A DNA stretch of 64,000 nt from Pyrinomonadaceae bacterium (GCA_028284415.1 JANQRU010000004.1:744001-808000); one strand, 5' to 3'. Positions 41,401-49,980 are shown, counted from the first letter of the stretch. Notes: generated by a model not told the origin, from the sequence alone. Program-made: numbers and translations.

Positions 41401-44400
41401 TTACCACCCGTAGAAAGTGTAACTTGTGTCGGACGAGCAATTGCATCATAAGCAGCGGTCGTCACACGACCATTAGCATCCGTCGAGGTTTTCGCTGCTC
41501 CCGTATTGAAATCATAGGTTGCACTTGTCGTATTGTAATCGGTGCTTCCCGTCGGCTTCCCTCTCCTAACAGATGTTGGATAGGCATATTTTGTAGCTGA
41601 GGTATAGGTTGTCGTGATTTGCTGACAACAGTTGGTTGTTGCCGTTATATTGTTTCCGGCAATGTCATAAGTGTAATCATATGTAATCGCACCTGTTAGA
41701 TCTGAAGCTTTTGCATAAACGGTTGTGCTGGTTACATTTCCGCGTTTAGCTGTTGAGCTATCATAAGTTCCGGATGCAGGTCTGTAAGTTTGATCGTAAT
41801 TTGTTAATCCTGTTGATCGATCCGTAAGTGAACCCGTATCATACGTGTAATTTACACGACTCAAGCGGACATTTCCGCCCGTTTTAACCTCAACCGTTTT
41901 TGGCAAATTAAAGATATGCCGACCGCTCATCCATTTTGTCCCGCTATATGTTCCGCGATATGCAGTCGTATTTTCATAAGTCGTAATTGTCTTGCGATAG
42001 ACGGTTGATGGACTGTATCCATATTCTCTAGCTTCTGTTACTTGATTGTAATGAGTCCCGTAAGTGAATGTTTGTTTTGTTTGTTGACTCTTTTCATCGG
42101 TATTCAGAATTTGTGTGACTCTTGTTGAATTATAATCACCTTGATCCCAAGTCATTTCTGTTTTATTCAAAACTGTTATTCCTGAAAGAAGTTCAGATTT
42201 TTGAAGTATTCCATTTTTCCAATCAGTTGTGTTGTATGATGATGATCTTGTCTTTGTTCCGTTTGGTAAAGTAACTGTTGTTGTTCTAGGGCTGGCGGTA
42301 TTATTTACTGCATATTGAGTAACCGCAGCAGCAGTATCCATATTTGCCCAAGTGTCTGTTTTGGTCGTGTATTTTGGTGCAGATGTAAGATTTGATGCCG
42401 TTGCAGGGTAATTGTAAACCGTCTGGGTGGACATCGTTCCGGGGTTCGTTACAGAACCTTCAGTTGTGGTAGTTCCCGATGATGACATCGAACGATTCAT
42501 CTTCAACTTTTTAATCATCCCGTATGACGAATAAGAATCGCTGTCTCCAAACCAATATCCCGTATTTGTTATTGGATAGTAGATTGCTTTGATCTGATAT
42601 GGAGACTCATCTCTGACTGCTTTTGTAAGTCCTGAGAAGGTCGCACTCAAGGTCTTTTGTTCATAATGAAGACGCACGTGTGTTCTGGTTGTTCCGTTAT
42701 AGCCCGGTCCCTGTATGTTTATGAGTCTGCCATTTGCATATTTGAATGTAACTACCCGACCTAATGTGTCGGTAATAGTATTGATATTTGGTCCCTTGTT
42801 GCCAACATAGGTTATCGTGATGTAATTTCCATGAGCATCTTTTATCTGGGTTGGATAGATAACTCCATCTTCTACCGCTCCGTAAGTTATTTTTGTCCCA
42901 TCAGAAAAATGAGCCGTTCCGCTGACTATTCCGTTTGAATTTTTGCTGACTATGTAATCAATAAATGAACCATCTGTGGTTCTGCCATAATAGGTCGTAT
43001 TTGCTCCCGAACCGACAATCTCTCCCTCCCACGAATGTCTCGTTCCATTTGGTGATTCGAGCATAGCACCACCTGTTGTATCAGCATCCAGAATCTTTCC
43101 AAAGCCGATATCCCATCCCGGTGCAGGATTTCCTTTGTCAATATCATAGGTTATTGTCGTCCCTGACTTATGCCATAGGAGCGAATTGTAGTTTAGAGAT
43201 AAATTTACATCCAATCCGTTTCTGCCCGGCAGTGACAGAACAGGTGCTGAAAAACCAAAGTTTCCTGAACCTGCCCCGACTGTCCCTTGGTTGCGAGGAG
43301 TTCCCGTATGTCTGCCCGGATCATCAGCTGATGGGAAATTACCGTTATGCCATTCGGGAGGTTCTGCACCTGAGCCGATGGTAAAGTTATACATGGTCGG
43401 ACCATCTTCCTGCATTGTAAATAATTCATCAACTGCATAGGCATAGAGGGTGTGTTGCTGACCATCGTGATAAGTTGAAGGTATAGCAATGCTCCAACTG
43501 CAAGAACTCTGAGCACATGCACTAACGCCTAAAAATGTTCCGCCGCCTCCTTTTTCCCCATCAATATACAATTCCAATTCAGCATAATAACTTCCACCTA
43601 TCGAAGCTTTCTTGGTTTTGCTGTCTTTAACTTCCAGAAATGGTCCGCCACCTCCGCCGCCGCCACCGGAGTAATAGAATCCATAGACTGTTCCATATGC
43701 ATTGTTGCTTGAATCAATCCCCGAAATTATTGGAAATGTTCTTCTCTTACTTTTAGTTTTTTTCGATGGTGAGGATTCTTTTTTCTTATTGAATTTACTT
43801 GCTGAATCTTTTTCCTTATACGCAGATTTTACGAACTGAACCTCTCCGTGTTTTTTGTTTTTATTCTGGGCTGCTACCTGTTCCCTGTTAATTGCTAATT
43901 CTCTATTCCTTCTTCTGTCTTGCCATCTTTGTTTTCTTCTCTGTTTTTTTCTGTCCCTTGCCCTTTGCCGCTCAACTCTTTGTTGTAGATCCCAGTTTTC
44001 CAAGGCTTGTTTTTCAGCATTTTTTATTCTGGAAGAATTCTTAAGTGATGATGTATTTCTCTGTCTCTTCACCAATCTCATGGCATCCCTGACTTCTTGT
44101 CGCAGGTTTGCAGATTCTCTTTGTCTGGAAACAAGTCCGGCATCCTGTTCAGCTTCATTTTTTTCTTGTTCCGTCAATTCTTTCATCGCCCGATATTCAG
44201 CATCTCTGGTAACAACAATGAAGGCTTCTGCGGTTACTCCGCCGGCTCGAGCAAAAACTTTATAAGCTCCGGGAGCATCCCCCTTAAAAACACCCTCGGT
44301 TAAATCTGTCTCTGTAAATTGGGAGTCCTCATAGCTCTGAACAGACCAAGTGAAATCTGTCCCTTGAATAACTTTGTCCTCATAGTCATAAGCGATTGCC

Positions 44401-44810
44401 GATAAGGCTATTTGCTCACCTTCAATGACTGTGATATTCCTCGGATTAATTTCAACTTTAGCAATGCGTCTTTTATTTCTGTTACCCCTATCCTTGAAGA
44501 AGAATGCAAAAACAGGATTATCAATTAAAGACGCAATTATCCCCTGAGAGCCATAATTTGCGAGATATGTAAAACGTAAATCCTGATAGATTTCTCCGCC
44601 TGAAACAGCAATCATTCGAGGTGCTGCCGGAACAGAAATTGTCAACATACTAAAGATAATAAAGACTGAGACCGCTCTGATTAATTGATGCTTTAGTCCT
44701 TTTGGTTTGGTGTCATTATTTTGAGTTTTTCTACCTTTATTTTCTGATGAAGATTTATTTTCTCCAGCTGACAAGGTTTCATATGCGGATTTATTCGTAT
44801 CTTTTTTCAT
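38454..44810 (-). CDS. RHS-repeat protein with JAMM-type C-terminal domain
   Basis: A 2118-residue polymorphic-toxin-like protein. A hydrophobic segment (about residues 45-65) is a signal or anchor; an Ig-like (Big-type) domain lies at about 115-205; a charged coiled coil at about 210-345; a Gly-rich stretch; then YD/RHS repeats from about 530 to 1895. The RHS core ends NPIDFVDPRGL at about 1891-1901. The variable tip holds a complete JAMM metal-protease motif: Glu2000 (SLEQGGI), His2051 and His2053 (HTHP), Ser2077 and Asp2080 (PSRAD), with a 23-residue insert between HTHP and the Ser. JAB/JAMM toxins cut isopeptide or peptide bonds; the target here is unknown. Confidence 0.87.
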   Translation of the reverse strand: MKKDTNKSAYETLSAGENKSSSENKGRKTQNNDTKPKGLKHQLIRAVSVFIIFSMLTISVPAAPRMIAVSGGEIYQDLRFTYLANYGSQGIIASLIDNPVFAFFFKDRGNRNKRRIAKVEINPRNITVIEGEQIALSAIAYDYEDKVIQGTDFTWSVQSYEDSQFTETDLTEGVFKGDAPGAYKVFARAGGVTAEAFIVVTRDAEYRAMKELTEQEKNEAEQDAGLVSRQRESANLRQEVRDAMRLVKRQRNTSSLKNSSRIKNAEKQALENWDLQQRVERQRARDRKKQRRKQRWQDRRRNRELAINREQVAAQNKNKKHGEVQFVKSAYKEKDSASKFNKKKESSPSKKTKSKRRTFPIISGIDSSNNAYGTVYGFYYSGGGGGGGGPFLEVKDSKTKKASIGGSYYAELELYIDGEKGGGGTFLGVSACAQSSCSWSIAIPSTYHDGQQHTLYAYAVDELFTMQEDGPTMYNFTIGSGAEPPEWHNGNFPSADDPGRHTGTPRNQGTVGAGSGNFGFSAPVLSLPGRNGLDVNLSLNYNSLLWHKSGTTITYDIDKGNPAPGWDIGFGKILDADTTGGAMLESPNGTRHSWEGEIVGSGANTTYYGRTTDGSFIDYIVSKNSNGIVSGTAHFSDGTKITYGAVEDGVIYPTQIKDAHGNYITITYVGNKGPNINTITDTLGRVVTFKYANGRLINIQGPGYNGTTRTHVRLHYEQKTLSATFSGLTKAVRDESPYQIKAIYYPITNTGYWFGDSDSYSSYGMIKKLKMNRSMSSSGTTTTEGSVTNPGTMSTQTVYNYPATASNLTSAPKYTTKTDTWANMDTAAAVTQYAVNNTASPRTTTVTLPNGTKTRSSSYNTTDWKNGILQKSELLSGITVLNKTEMTWDQGDYNSTRVTQILNTDEKSQQTKQTFTYGTHYNQVTEAREYGYSPSTVYRKTITTYENTTAYRGTYSGTKWMSGRHIFNLPKTVEVKTGGNVRLSRVNYTYDTGSLTDRSTGLTNYDQTYRPASGTYDSSTAKRGNVTSTTVYAKASDLTGAITYDYTYDIAGNNITATTNCCQQITTTYTSATKYAYPTSVRRGKPTGSTDYNTTSATYDFNTGAAKTSTDANGRVTTAAYDAIARPTQVTLSTGGKVVYEYFPNTLTSKQTVKLSNNTIVSQSTTITNGRGQPRISKLLTGTSSETATKVEYDNMGRQDRVSNPYPATGSPSDWTSYTYDNQSRVTQITAPDGSTTKTFYNETTKPSSATTTQGSTVRRQDAWGRERWGRSDAYGRLVEVVEPNPNGNGSVTASGNMVTDYTYDEQDNLTQIDQGSQQRKFKYDSLGRMTRQKLAEQTATINDLGVFVNAGGSGAIWSDSFTYDNRSNLTQRIDARGVKTNFSYLKNGSLDPLNRLHAITFDKTQADTANPIYESPDITYSYMTMGDKERIYQVTSGSVATETYTYDTEGRVSDYEMKATSRASYPMKTSYLYDTVNRLTEVRYPKAYGMSGNPRKVVDIAYDQTSRLKELKVDNSIQMNQISYNDFGQATAIKIGAGGSNPIDETYSFDSETGLMTNQKVKRGTNTLMDLTYNYNRGLSKGTLNGKTGQLTHIIDNKDRNKDRVYEHDSLGRLIKAKGGLATGVTGVTANWTQSYTYDRYGNKETTSKTGTTEYGQAIPLDGLASLSYTSSTNRIIGYNYDNAGNQIRGKSPTGNWQVQEYDEAGRLVYVRDDSGWIEQANEYASSRERLASWSYASVDITYYAWGGSSVLAEYTTQSTSSSLEWDKTYIYAGSRLLSTFTKTGSTESTEYHHPDRLGTRMISNPTGGTEVEQMTLPFGTSIDAETSGTSNQRFTSYDRSSVTGGLDYAINRTYNSGQSRFTQVDPIGMAAAEIGNPQSFNMYAYVENNPIDFVDPRGLDEEEPFLIIEEWTHRITGGGSRGSGGGASRDNDNGRSRSIGRGGGGSSSKGEPKKKILIECALFYVFLERKGVRDALEGAWDRSNFSDDKEERQKKSLEQGGILELDKHDNLIKDHKYNNNPLLGDKSWELPGMRFHVKTVGAKFYVLYHTHPFREHDVPHDLPKGAKMGKQLNPSRADIAFAKTTEHYGIVISEKYYTFYGTNKFGTEFTCYSLRK

Positions 44811-45077
44811 TTTCTTTTTAGCTCTCCGGGTTTATAAGGTTTTTGGGCTATTTAAGCCTTATTTAACTGTGTCCTGAAAAATAAATTAGTCTTAGGAAAT
44901 TAAGATTGGGATGAGCTTAAAAAGAAAAACACATCTTTTAAAAATCCAAAGATTCGGAAATTTTCCAAAACGAACCTGACGTTTTTTACTTGTCTTTGGA
45001 CAAAAAGATGCGTTAAGATGCGAATTGGTGATAGGCATCTTTTAAGCACATCTTTTTGTGCCGAAGATTTCTATAAA

Positions 45078-45125
45078 CGGTCTGAGAAGTAGTTCCAGCT
45101 ACTTTTCAGACTTTTTCTTTTTCAA
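45078..45125 (+). terminator. Orphan intrinsic terminator (possible end of a small RNA)
   Basis: GTCTGAGAAGTAG and CTACTTTTCAGAC form a 13-bp stem with one mismatch and a 6-base loop, followed by TTTTTCTTTTTC. It points in the plus direction, but the nearest upstream gene on that strand is over 7 kb away, so it may end a non-coding RNA starting in the 44.85-45.05 kb region. Confidence 0.55.
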
Positions 45126-45140
45126 ATTACCAACTAAAAA

Positions 45141-45192
45141 AGCCATCACAAATTTCTGACTTTGATAATCAAATCAAAAATTTGTGATGGCT
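45141..45192. terminator. 15-bp-stem hairpin
   Basis: AGCCATCACAAATTT (45141-45155) pairs exactly with AAATTTGTGATGGCT (45178-45192). T-rich flanks on the plus strand and A-rich on the other suggest a terminator or a repeat-type hairpin. Confidence 0.5.
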
Positions 45193-45577
45193 TTCTATAA
45201 ATTCTTTTGTGTGTAGGAGCATTCTACTTACTTCTATGTAAAATCATTACGCTTAAAGTTATTGGAACTTACCCTGAAATTTCCAATAAACTACTTAAAA
45301 AATAAAAACAACGATTTGGTGAAAAGAATAATAAGAAACATAAACTAACTTTCTGGTTTTTGTCAAGAATTTTATTAAAAACCTTATAAACCTCGCTTTT
45401 ACAGAATATTACAGATACCCAAAATATATCCTGATTTCTTTTTCACAGAATTCTTTAAATCATAAATTTCCCTTGAATTCTCAAATTCTTTTCAATAATT
45501 GTTACAATTAAACAATTGATATGACGTTTTCCCTTACGTTCGATATACTTACACTCACTTGGTAGGCACAACAATAA

Positions 45578-47044
45578 ATGACAGATTTCATTGACCCCGA
45601 AATAGAAGAATCCACTGAAGAAAATCCCGTTGAAGAGAACAAGTCGGAATTTTCCCGATATGACCGTTCGATCATCGAAGGTCCTCTGAGCAATGCTGTT
45701 CTAAAACTCGCCGCACCGACGATGATTGCCAATATTTTTGGCGGACTTCAAGGGATGATTGACCATGCCGTAGTTGGTAATGTGGTCGGTTTTAAGGGAA
45801 ATGCAGCGATTGGTGTAAGCTGGCAAATATTTTTGGTGGTCGTTGTTTTTGTTTCTTCAATTTTTACGGGGATGAGCATTCTCGTTGCCAGATTTGCGGG
45901 TGCTGACGAAGAAGACAAAGTTAACCGCACAGTTTATCAAGCTTTTATCACAGCAATTTTTATTGCACTTGGGATAATTGCCCCGATTGGATATTTTGCA
46001 TCGCCTCTGCTTTTAGACCTTGTAAATGCTGAGCAAGGTGTGCAGGTTGAAGCATTACCCTACTTGAGAATAATGTTTATTTTCAGCAGCGGCATGATGA
46101 TATTTTTTATGCTCAGCGGTGCTTTGCGTTCGGCAGGAGATGCTAAGACCCCTATGCTTCTAGGAATAGCAATGACCATCCTCAATGTGTTCTTTAATAT
46201 CATTTTAATACGCGGTTTGGGACCGATTCCTTCTTTTGGAACGATGGGAGCCGCAATGGGAACTTGCATTGCTTCGGGATTAATCGCACTTTACGCATTT
46301 TGGAATTTATGGAATGACAATTGGGTCGTTTCCATCCGTCAAAAAACCGGTTATAAGCCTGACTGGAAAGTAATCAGAAGACTCTTCAAATTCGGACTCC
46401 CTGCGGGGATTCAAGGCATTGCAATGAACGTCGGCGGAGTTTTAATGCTCGCGTTCGTCGGCTCGCTTGCTCAAAGTGCCGCCGCTCAAGCCGCTTACGC
46501 CGTATCTTACACACAATTATTTTCGCTTATTACCTGGACATCTGTTGGACTGATGGGTGCGGCGGCAACAATCGCAGGACAAAATTTAGGTGCGGGACAG
46601 CCCGAAAGAGCGAGTGCGGCAACTCATGTAGCGGCGAGATTCGGGGTTGCTCTGGCGGCATTCGTAGGATTCTTCTTTATGTTTTTCCCACAGCAGATGC
46701 TGGCAATCTTTGGGATGACTGAACCTGCCGTTGTAGAAATCGGAGTTCAATTGCTAAGAATCTTAAGCATTTCAGGTATATTCGTTTCGGTCGCACTCAC
46801 ATACACAGGTGGCTTACAGGGAACAGGCGATACAAAAAGCCCTCTATACATTTCTATAATTTCGCAGGTAATAATTCCTCTCGGAATCTGTTTTGTAATT
46901 CAACAAACAAGCACACTCGAACCATGGCACATTTGGGTTGCTATTTTGGCAGGACACTTCGCCCGCTGTGCTCTGAGCATTTACAGATTTAATCAAGGTA
47001 AATGGAAAGACATAAAGGTTGATATAGAAACCACGGTTGGTTAA
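45578..47044 (+). CDS. MATE family efflux transporter
   Basis: A 488-residue inner-membrane protein with twelve helices after a 45-residue acidic N-terminal tail. Two MatE halves begin at about residues 45 and 260, with PTMIANIFGGLQGMIDHAVVG, in part, SGALRSAGDAKTPM and GLQGTGDTKSPL as the typical repeated motif (the xGxxRxxGDTKTP type). MATE proteins expel drugs and other cations against Na+ or H+. It stands alone, with a 235-bp gap to the next gene. Confidence 0.93.
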   Translation: MTDFIDPEIEESTEENPVEENKSEFSRYDRSIIEGPLSNAVLKLAAPTMIANIFGGLQGMIDHAVVGNVVGFKGNAAIGVSWQIFLVVVVFVSSIFTGMSILVARFAGADEEDKVNRTVYQAFITAIFIALGIIAPIGYFASPLLLDLVNAEQGVQVEALPYLRIMFIFSSGMMIFFMLSGALRSAGDAKTPMLLGIAMTILNVFFNIILIRGLGPIPSFGTMGAAMGTCIASGLIALYAFWNLWNDNWVVSIRQKTGYKPDWKVIRRLFKFGLPAGIQGIAMNVGGVLMLAFVGSLAQSAAAQAAYAVSYTQLFSLITWTSVGLMGAAATIAGQNLGAGQPERASAATHVAARFGVALAAFVGFFFMFFPQQMLAIFGMTEPAVVEIGVQLLRILSISGIFVSVALTYTGGLQGTGDTKSPLYISIISQVIIPLGICFVIQQTSTLEPWHIWVAILAGHFARCALSIYRFNQGKWKDIKVDIETTVG

Positions 47045-47279
47045 ATAGTCTAAGTTTACACAAATTAAAAGGAGTGTAAGCATTCCTAAAATCCTATTTA
47101 GTTTTGAAATGAAACGAAATTATATTTGTTTTAATAAAAATTTTCTCTTTATTATTGTAATAATTCCATTTACATCATAAGCTTATAATCCATTAGCTAC
47201 GCACGATTTTTGCTAGAAAAATCGTTACTTTCCAACAAAGAAAAATAAGACTGCTTTTTTAAGAAGGAGGCAATGACCA

Positions 47280-49613
47280 ATGACCTTGGAAATCGCTTTT
47301 CTGCTGATCATTTTGGCAGGGATGATAGTGCTTTTCCTAACAGAGAAAATACCGATTGATTTGACAGCTTTTTTGGGGCTTTCAATTCTGGTTTTTACGG
47401 GCTATGTAACTGCCGACCAAGCTTTTACAGGATTTGCTTCCTCTGCGGTTATCACGATGCTTTCTATTTTTATTGTCAGTGCGGCACTTATGAAAGCAGG
47501 AGTTGCTGATGTCATCGCCGCATGGATTCACCGTTGGGTTGGTAACCGCGAATTACCTCTTTTGATAACAGTTATGTTAGTGGCGGGAATACTTTCCGCC
47601 TTTATGAACAATATTGCCGCTACTGCTGTCTTAATGCCTGCGATTGCCAGCATCTGCCGTCGGGCAGGCATTCAACCTTCGAAGATATTTATGCCTCTTT
47701 CGTTTGGTGCAATTCTGGGAGGGACGACGACTTTAGTTGGAACACCACCGAATATTCTGGCAGGCTCCGTCTTAGCAGATCAGGGACTTAAACCCTTTGA
47801 ATTATTTGATTTTACCCCGCTGGGTCTGATTCTGCTCGGCTTGGGAATCGTCTATATCGTCTTTTTCGGAAAACGTTTGTTGCCCGAGCAAAAACTTCAA
47901 GAGGAAAATGATAGTCAGGAATTAGCAAGACTCTACCGATTTGAAAATTCTCTTTTTACGATTCGAATACCTTCCGGCTCACCCATCGAAGGTAAATCTC
48001 TGTCTGAAACCGACATTGGAAACGCTCTCGGAATTCAAATAATTGCAGTTCTAAGAGGAGGGGAAAGGATTCTCGCTCCTCCGGCAACGACAATTTTGAA
48101 AAGCGGAGACGAATTGCTCGTTGACGGAAACCAGGAACGCCTAACCGAGCTTTTGCAGGTTCAGGGAATAGATGTTGATGATACTACAGCACGCCAGTTG
48201 GGCATTCCGCAACGCGGTGTCAGCGGTGTGAAATTAAGATTGAAAAAGAATTCTCCACTCATTAACACATCTCTTCGTGATTATGGCTTTCGTGAAAAAC
48301 TCGGTGTGTCAATAATGGCAGTTAATCGTAATGATGAGAGGCACACGCACACCGTCGGAGATTTTCCTTTGCAAGAGGGAGACGTTCTATTTGGAATGGG
48401 AGCGAGCGAAAAAGTCGCGGATTTATCTAAGTATAACGACCTATTTGAGATTGAAAGAACCGGCGTAACTGCACTTAGTGAGCTGCGACATGAACCGATC
48501 CTTATTTTGCGACTTCCCAAAGATTCTTTGCTTGTCGGAAAAACGATTTCTGAAAGCCAAGTAGCCGAATTAATGGGTATAATGATCCTCGGCATACTCC
48601 ACGAAGAAAAGGTCAAGTGGACGATTTCTCCCGACTATGTTTTTGAAGCAAATGACCAATTGTTTGTCAGCGGAGAAAAAGAAAAACTCAAAAGATTATT
48701 GAAAATTGGTAATGTAGAGCTGGCTTCTCAAGTTTCTTCACACGGTCTAGAATCCGAAGAAGTTGGCATTGTTGAAGCAACAATCGCACCTCGCTCTACG
48801 CTTAATGGAATGACCTTAGCCGAAGCAGATTTTCGACAAAGACGAGGGCTTCAAGTTCTCGCAGTTTGGCGTGAAGGACATCCAATCAGAGATGAGCTTG
48901 CAAAACTTTCATTAAGAGTCGGTGATGGTCTCCTCCTCCAGGGAAAACGAGGCGATCTCGCCAAACTTCCAAAAGATGATGATTTGGTTGTGCTTTCTCA
49001 AATCGACGAAGAAGAGCGAAATTTAGAAAAAGCTCCATATGCAATTGGTGGACTTTTATTAATGATAGCTTTGGTAATTACAGGCTTTCAGCCAATCCAA
49101 GTCGCCGCCTTTGCCGCCGCCACATTTATTTTATTTACCAGAGCCTTAACAATGCAGGAAGCATATAGGGTTATCGAATGGCGTGCGATCTTTCTTGTTG
49201 CCGCAGTCTTGCCTGTCGGAGCAGCAATGGAAAGTAGCGGAACAGCTTCACTAATTGCTAATAGTGTGATGATGTTTGCAGGAGACCTCGGACCTTATGC
49301 AGTTCTCGCTTCATTAATTGTCTTATCAAGTCTCTTGAGTCAAGGGCTCGACGGTGCTCCAGCCGTCGTGTTGCTAACCCCTGTTGTACTAACTACTGCA
49401 AAAGGTTTGGATGTTTCTCCATACCCTCTAATGATGGGCGTCGCTCTGGCAGCTTCAGCAGCATTCATGACACCTTTTAGCCACAAAGCAAATCTCCTTG
49501 TAATGGGAGCAGGCGGATACCGAAGCTGGGATTATGTAAAAGTAGGAACACCTTTAACCATTGTAATTTTGGCAACTTTAGTTGTTTTAGTTCCGGTATT
49601 CTTTCCTTTTTAA
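47280..49613 (+). CDS. SLC13/DASS-type permease with four RCK_C domains
   Basis: A 777-residue protein. The N-terminal transporter half (helices about residues 1-200) has SAFMNNIAATAVLMPAIASI, in part, and GTTTLVGTPPNILAGSVL, the CitMHS/DASS motif. Four RCK_C (TrkA-C) domains follow at about 215-300, 315-395, 402-480 and 492-570, and the second transporter half runs to the end (LDGAPAVVLLTPVV). Most relatives have two RCK_C domains in about 590 residues, so the doubled middle is unusual. Substrate unknown: sulfate, dicarboxylate or other anions. AGGAGG lies 9 bases upstream. Confidence 0.88.
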   Translation: MTLEIAFLLIILAGMIVLFLTEKIPIDLTAFLGLSILVFTGYVTADQAFTGFASSAVITMLSIFIVSAALMKAGVADVIAAWIHRWVGNRELPLLITVMLVAGILSAFMNNIAATAVLMPAIASICRRAGIQPSKIFMPLSFGAILGGTTTLVGTPPNILAGSVLADQGLKPFELFDFTPLGLILLGLGIVYIVFFGKRLLPEQKLQEENDSQELARLYRFENSLFTIRIPSGSPIEGKSLSETDIGNALGIQIIAVLRGGERILAPPATTILKSGDELLVDGNQERLTELLQVQGIDVDDTTARQLGIPQRGVSGVKLRLKKNSPLINTSLRDYGFREKLGVSIMAVNRNDERHTHTVGDFPLQEGDVLFGMGASEKVADLSKYNDLFEIERTGVTALSELRHEPILILRLPKDSLLVGKTISESQVAELMGIMILGILHEEKVKWTISPDYVFEANDQLFVSGEKEKLKRLLKIGNVELASQVSSHGLESEEVGIVEATIAPRSTLNGMTLAEADFRQRRGLQVLAVWREGHPIRDELAKLSLRVGDGLLLQGKRGDLAKLPKDDDLVVLSQIDEEERNLEKAPYAIGGLLLMIALVITGFQPIQVAAFAAATFILFTRALTMQEAYRVIEWRAIFLVAAVLPVGAAMESSGTASLIANSVMMFAGDLGPYAVLASLIVLSSLLSQGLDGAPAVVLLTPVVLTTAKGLDVSPYPLMMGVALAASAAFMTPFSHKANLLVMGAGGYRSWDYVKVGTPLTIVILATLVVLVPVFFPF

Positions 49614-49647
49614 AGAAAAGAATTTAATTACGTATTGGCAGCCAAAG

Positions 49648-49727
49648 TGAAAATGGGTATCTCAATAATGCCCGTAAATTATTGAATTTATTAAACCCCT
49701 CCATCAAGCTTGAACCAACAATCTATA
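49648..49727 (-). pseudogene. Degenerate relic of a tRNA-Thr 3' end
   Basis: Bases 49686-49727 align without gaps (about 28 of 42 identical) to the tRNA-Thr 3' half and flank at 56249-56290, and the adjoining TAAATTATTGAAT is identical in both. The hairpin region before it (GGGTATCT, AATAATGCCC) also resembles the terminator at 56205-56236. It cannot fold as a tRNA. It is in the same orientation as the intact tRNA and lies just before the hydrogenase region. Confidence 0.55.
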
Positions 49728-49734
49728 AATAGAA

Positions 49735-49774
49735 CTGCGGAAAAGTTCGCACGTATTTGAGGGATTTCTCGCAG
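49735..49774. promoter_or_regulatory. Paired enhancer-like dyads (UAS 11)
   Basis: CTGCG-GAAAAGTT-CGCAC (49735-49752) is a complete dyad; TTGAG-GGATTTCT-CGCAG (49757-49774) is a second site with one good arm. They are about 155-190 bp upstream of the hydrogenase promoter, at typical enhancer distance. Confidence 0.7.
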
Positions 49775-49927
49775 TACATCTTCAGTATCACTCACAAGAA
49801 ATAATTTCTTCCCTTTCAAGTAATACTCTTTCCTAAAACTTCAATTCAACAAAAATCTTGTGTTACACACTAGGACTTAACATTCCAATATACTTTTTCC
49901 TTTTACACAGGGAGAATTCAAGATAGT

Positions 49928-49943
49928 TGGAACAATACTTGCG
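49928..49943 (+). promoter_or_regulatory. Sigma54 (-24/-12) promoter of the hydrogenase operon
   Basis: TTGGAACAATACTTGCGG: GG-N10-GC with CTTGC kept and a partly changed -24 CAC. It is 38 bp upstream of the first hydrogenase gene, downstream of the paired dyads at 49735-49774. The rest of 49614-49980 holds only these and the tRNA relic. Confidence 0.75.
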
Positions 49944-49980
49944 GTTATAAAACTAAAGATTTTTATAGAAAAGAAACTTT

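Larger units (their letters stand above)
44811..45577. other. Intergenic region with strong hairpins, no gene
   Basis: No supported gene in 767 bases. Three structures stand out: a long imperfect hairpin at about 45002-45056 built on AAAAAGATGCG arms; a stem at 45078-45125 (GTCTGAGAAGTAG with CTACTTTTCAGAC, then a T run) which looks like a plus-strand terminator although no plus-strand gene precedes it; and a 15-bp stem at 45141-45192. The promoter of the RHS gene must also lie here, but I cannot assign it. Confidence 0.5.

Noticed and set aside
43640..43680. Tandem GGC/GGT repeats near the RHS gene start
   Set aside because: They encode a poly-Gly linker (GGGGGGGG) of the RHS protein; no CRISPR or other repeat array exists in the window.
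47200..47213. Near-sigma54 element CGCACGATTTTTGC upstream of the SLC13 permease
   Set aside because: The -25/-24 GG is CG and no TGYG-N8-CRCA dyad lies upstream, so I do not list it as a promoter.
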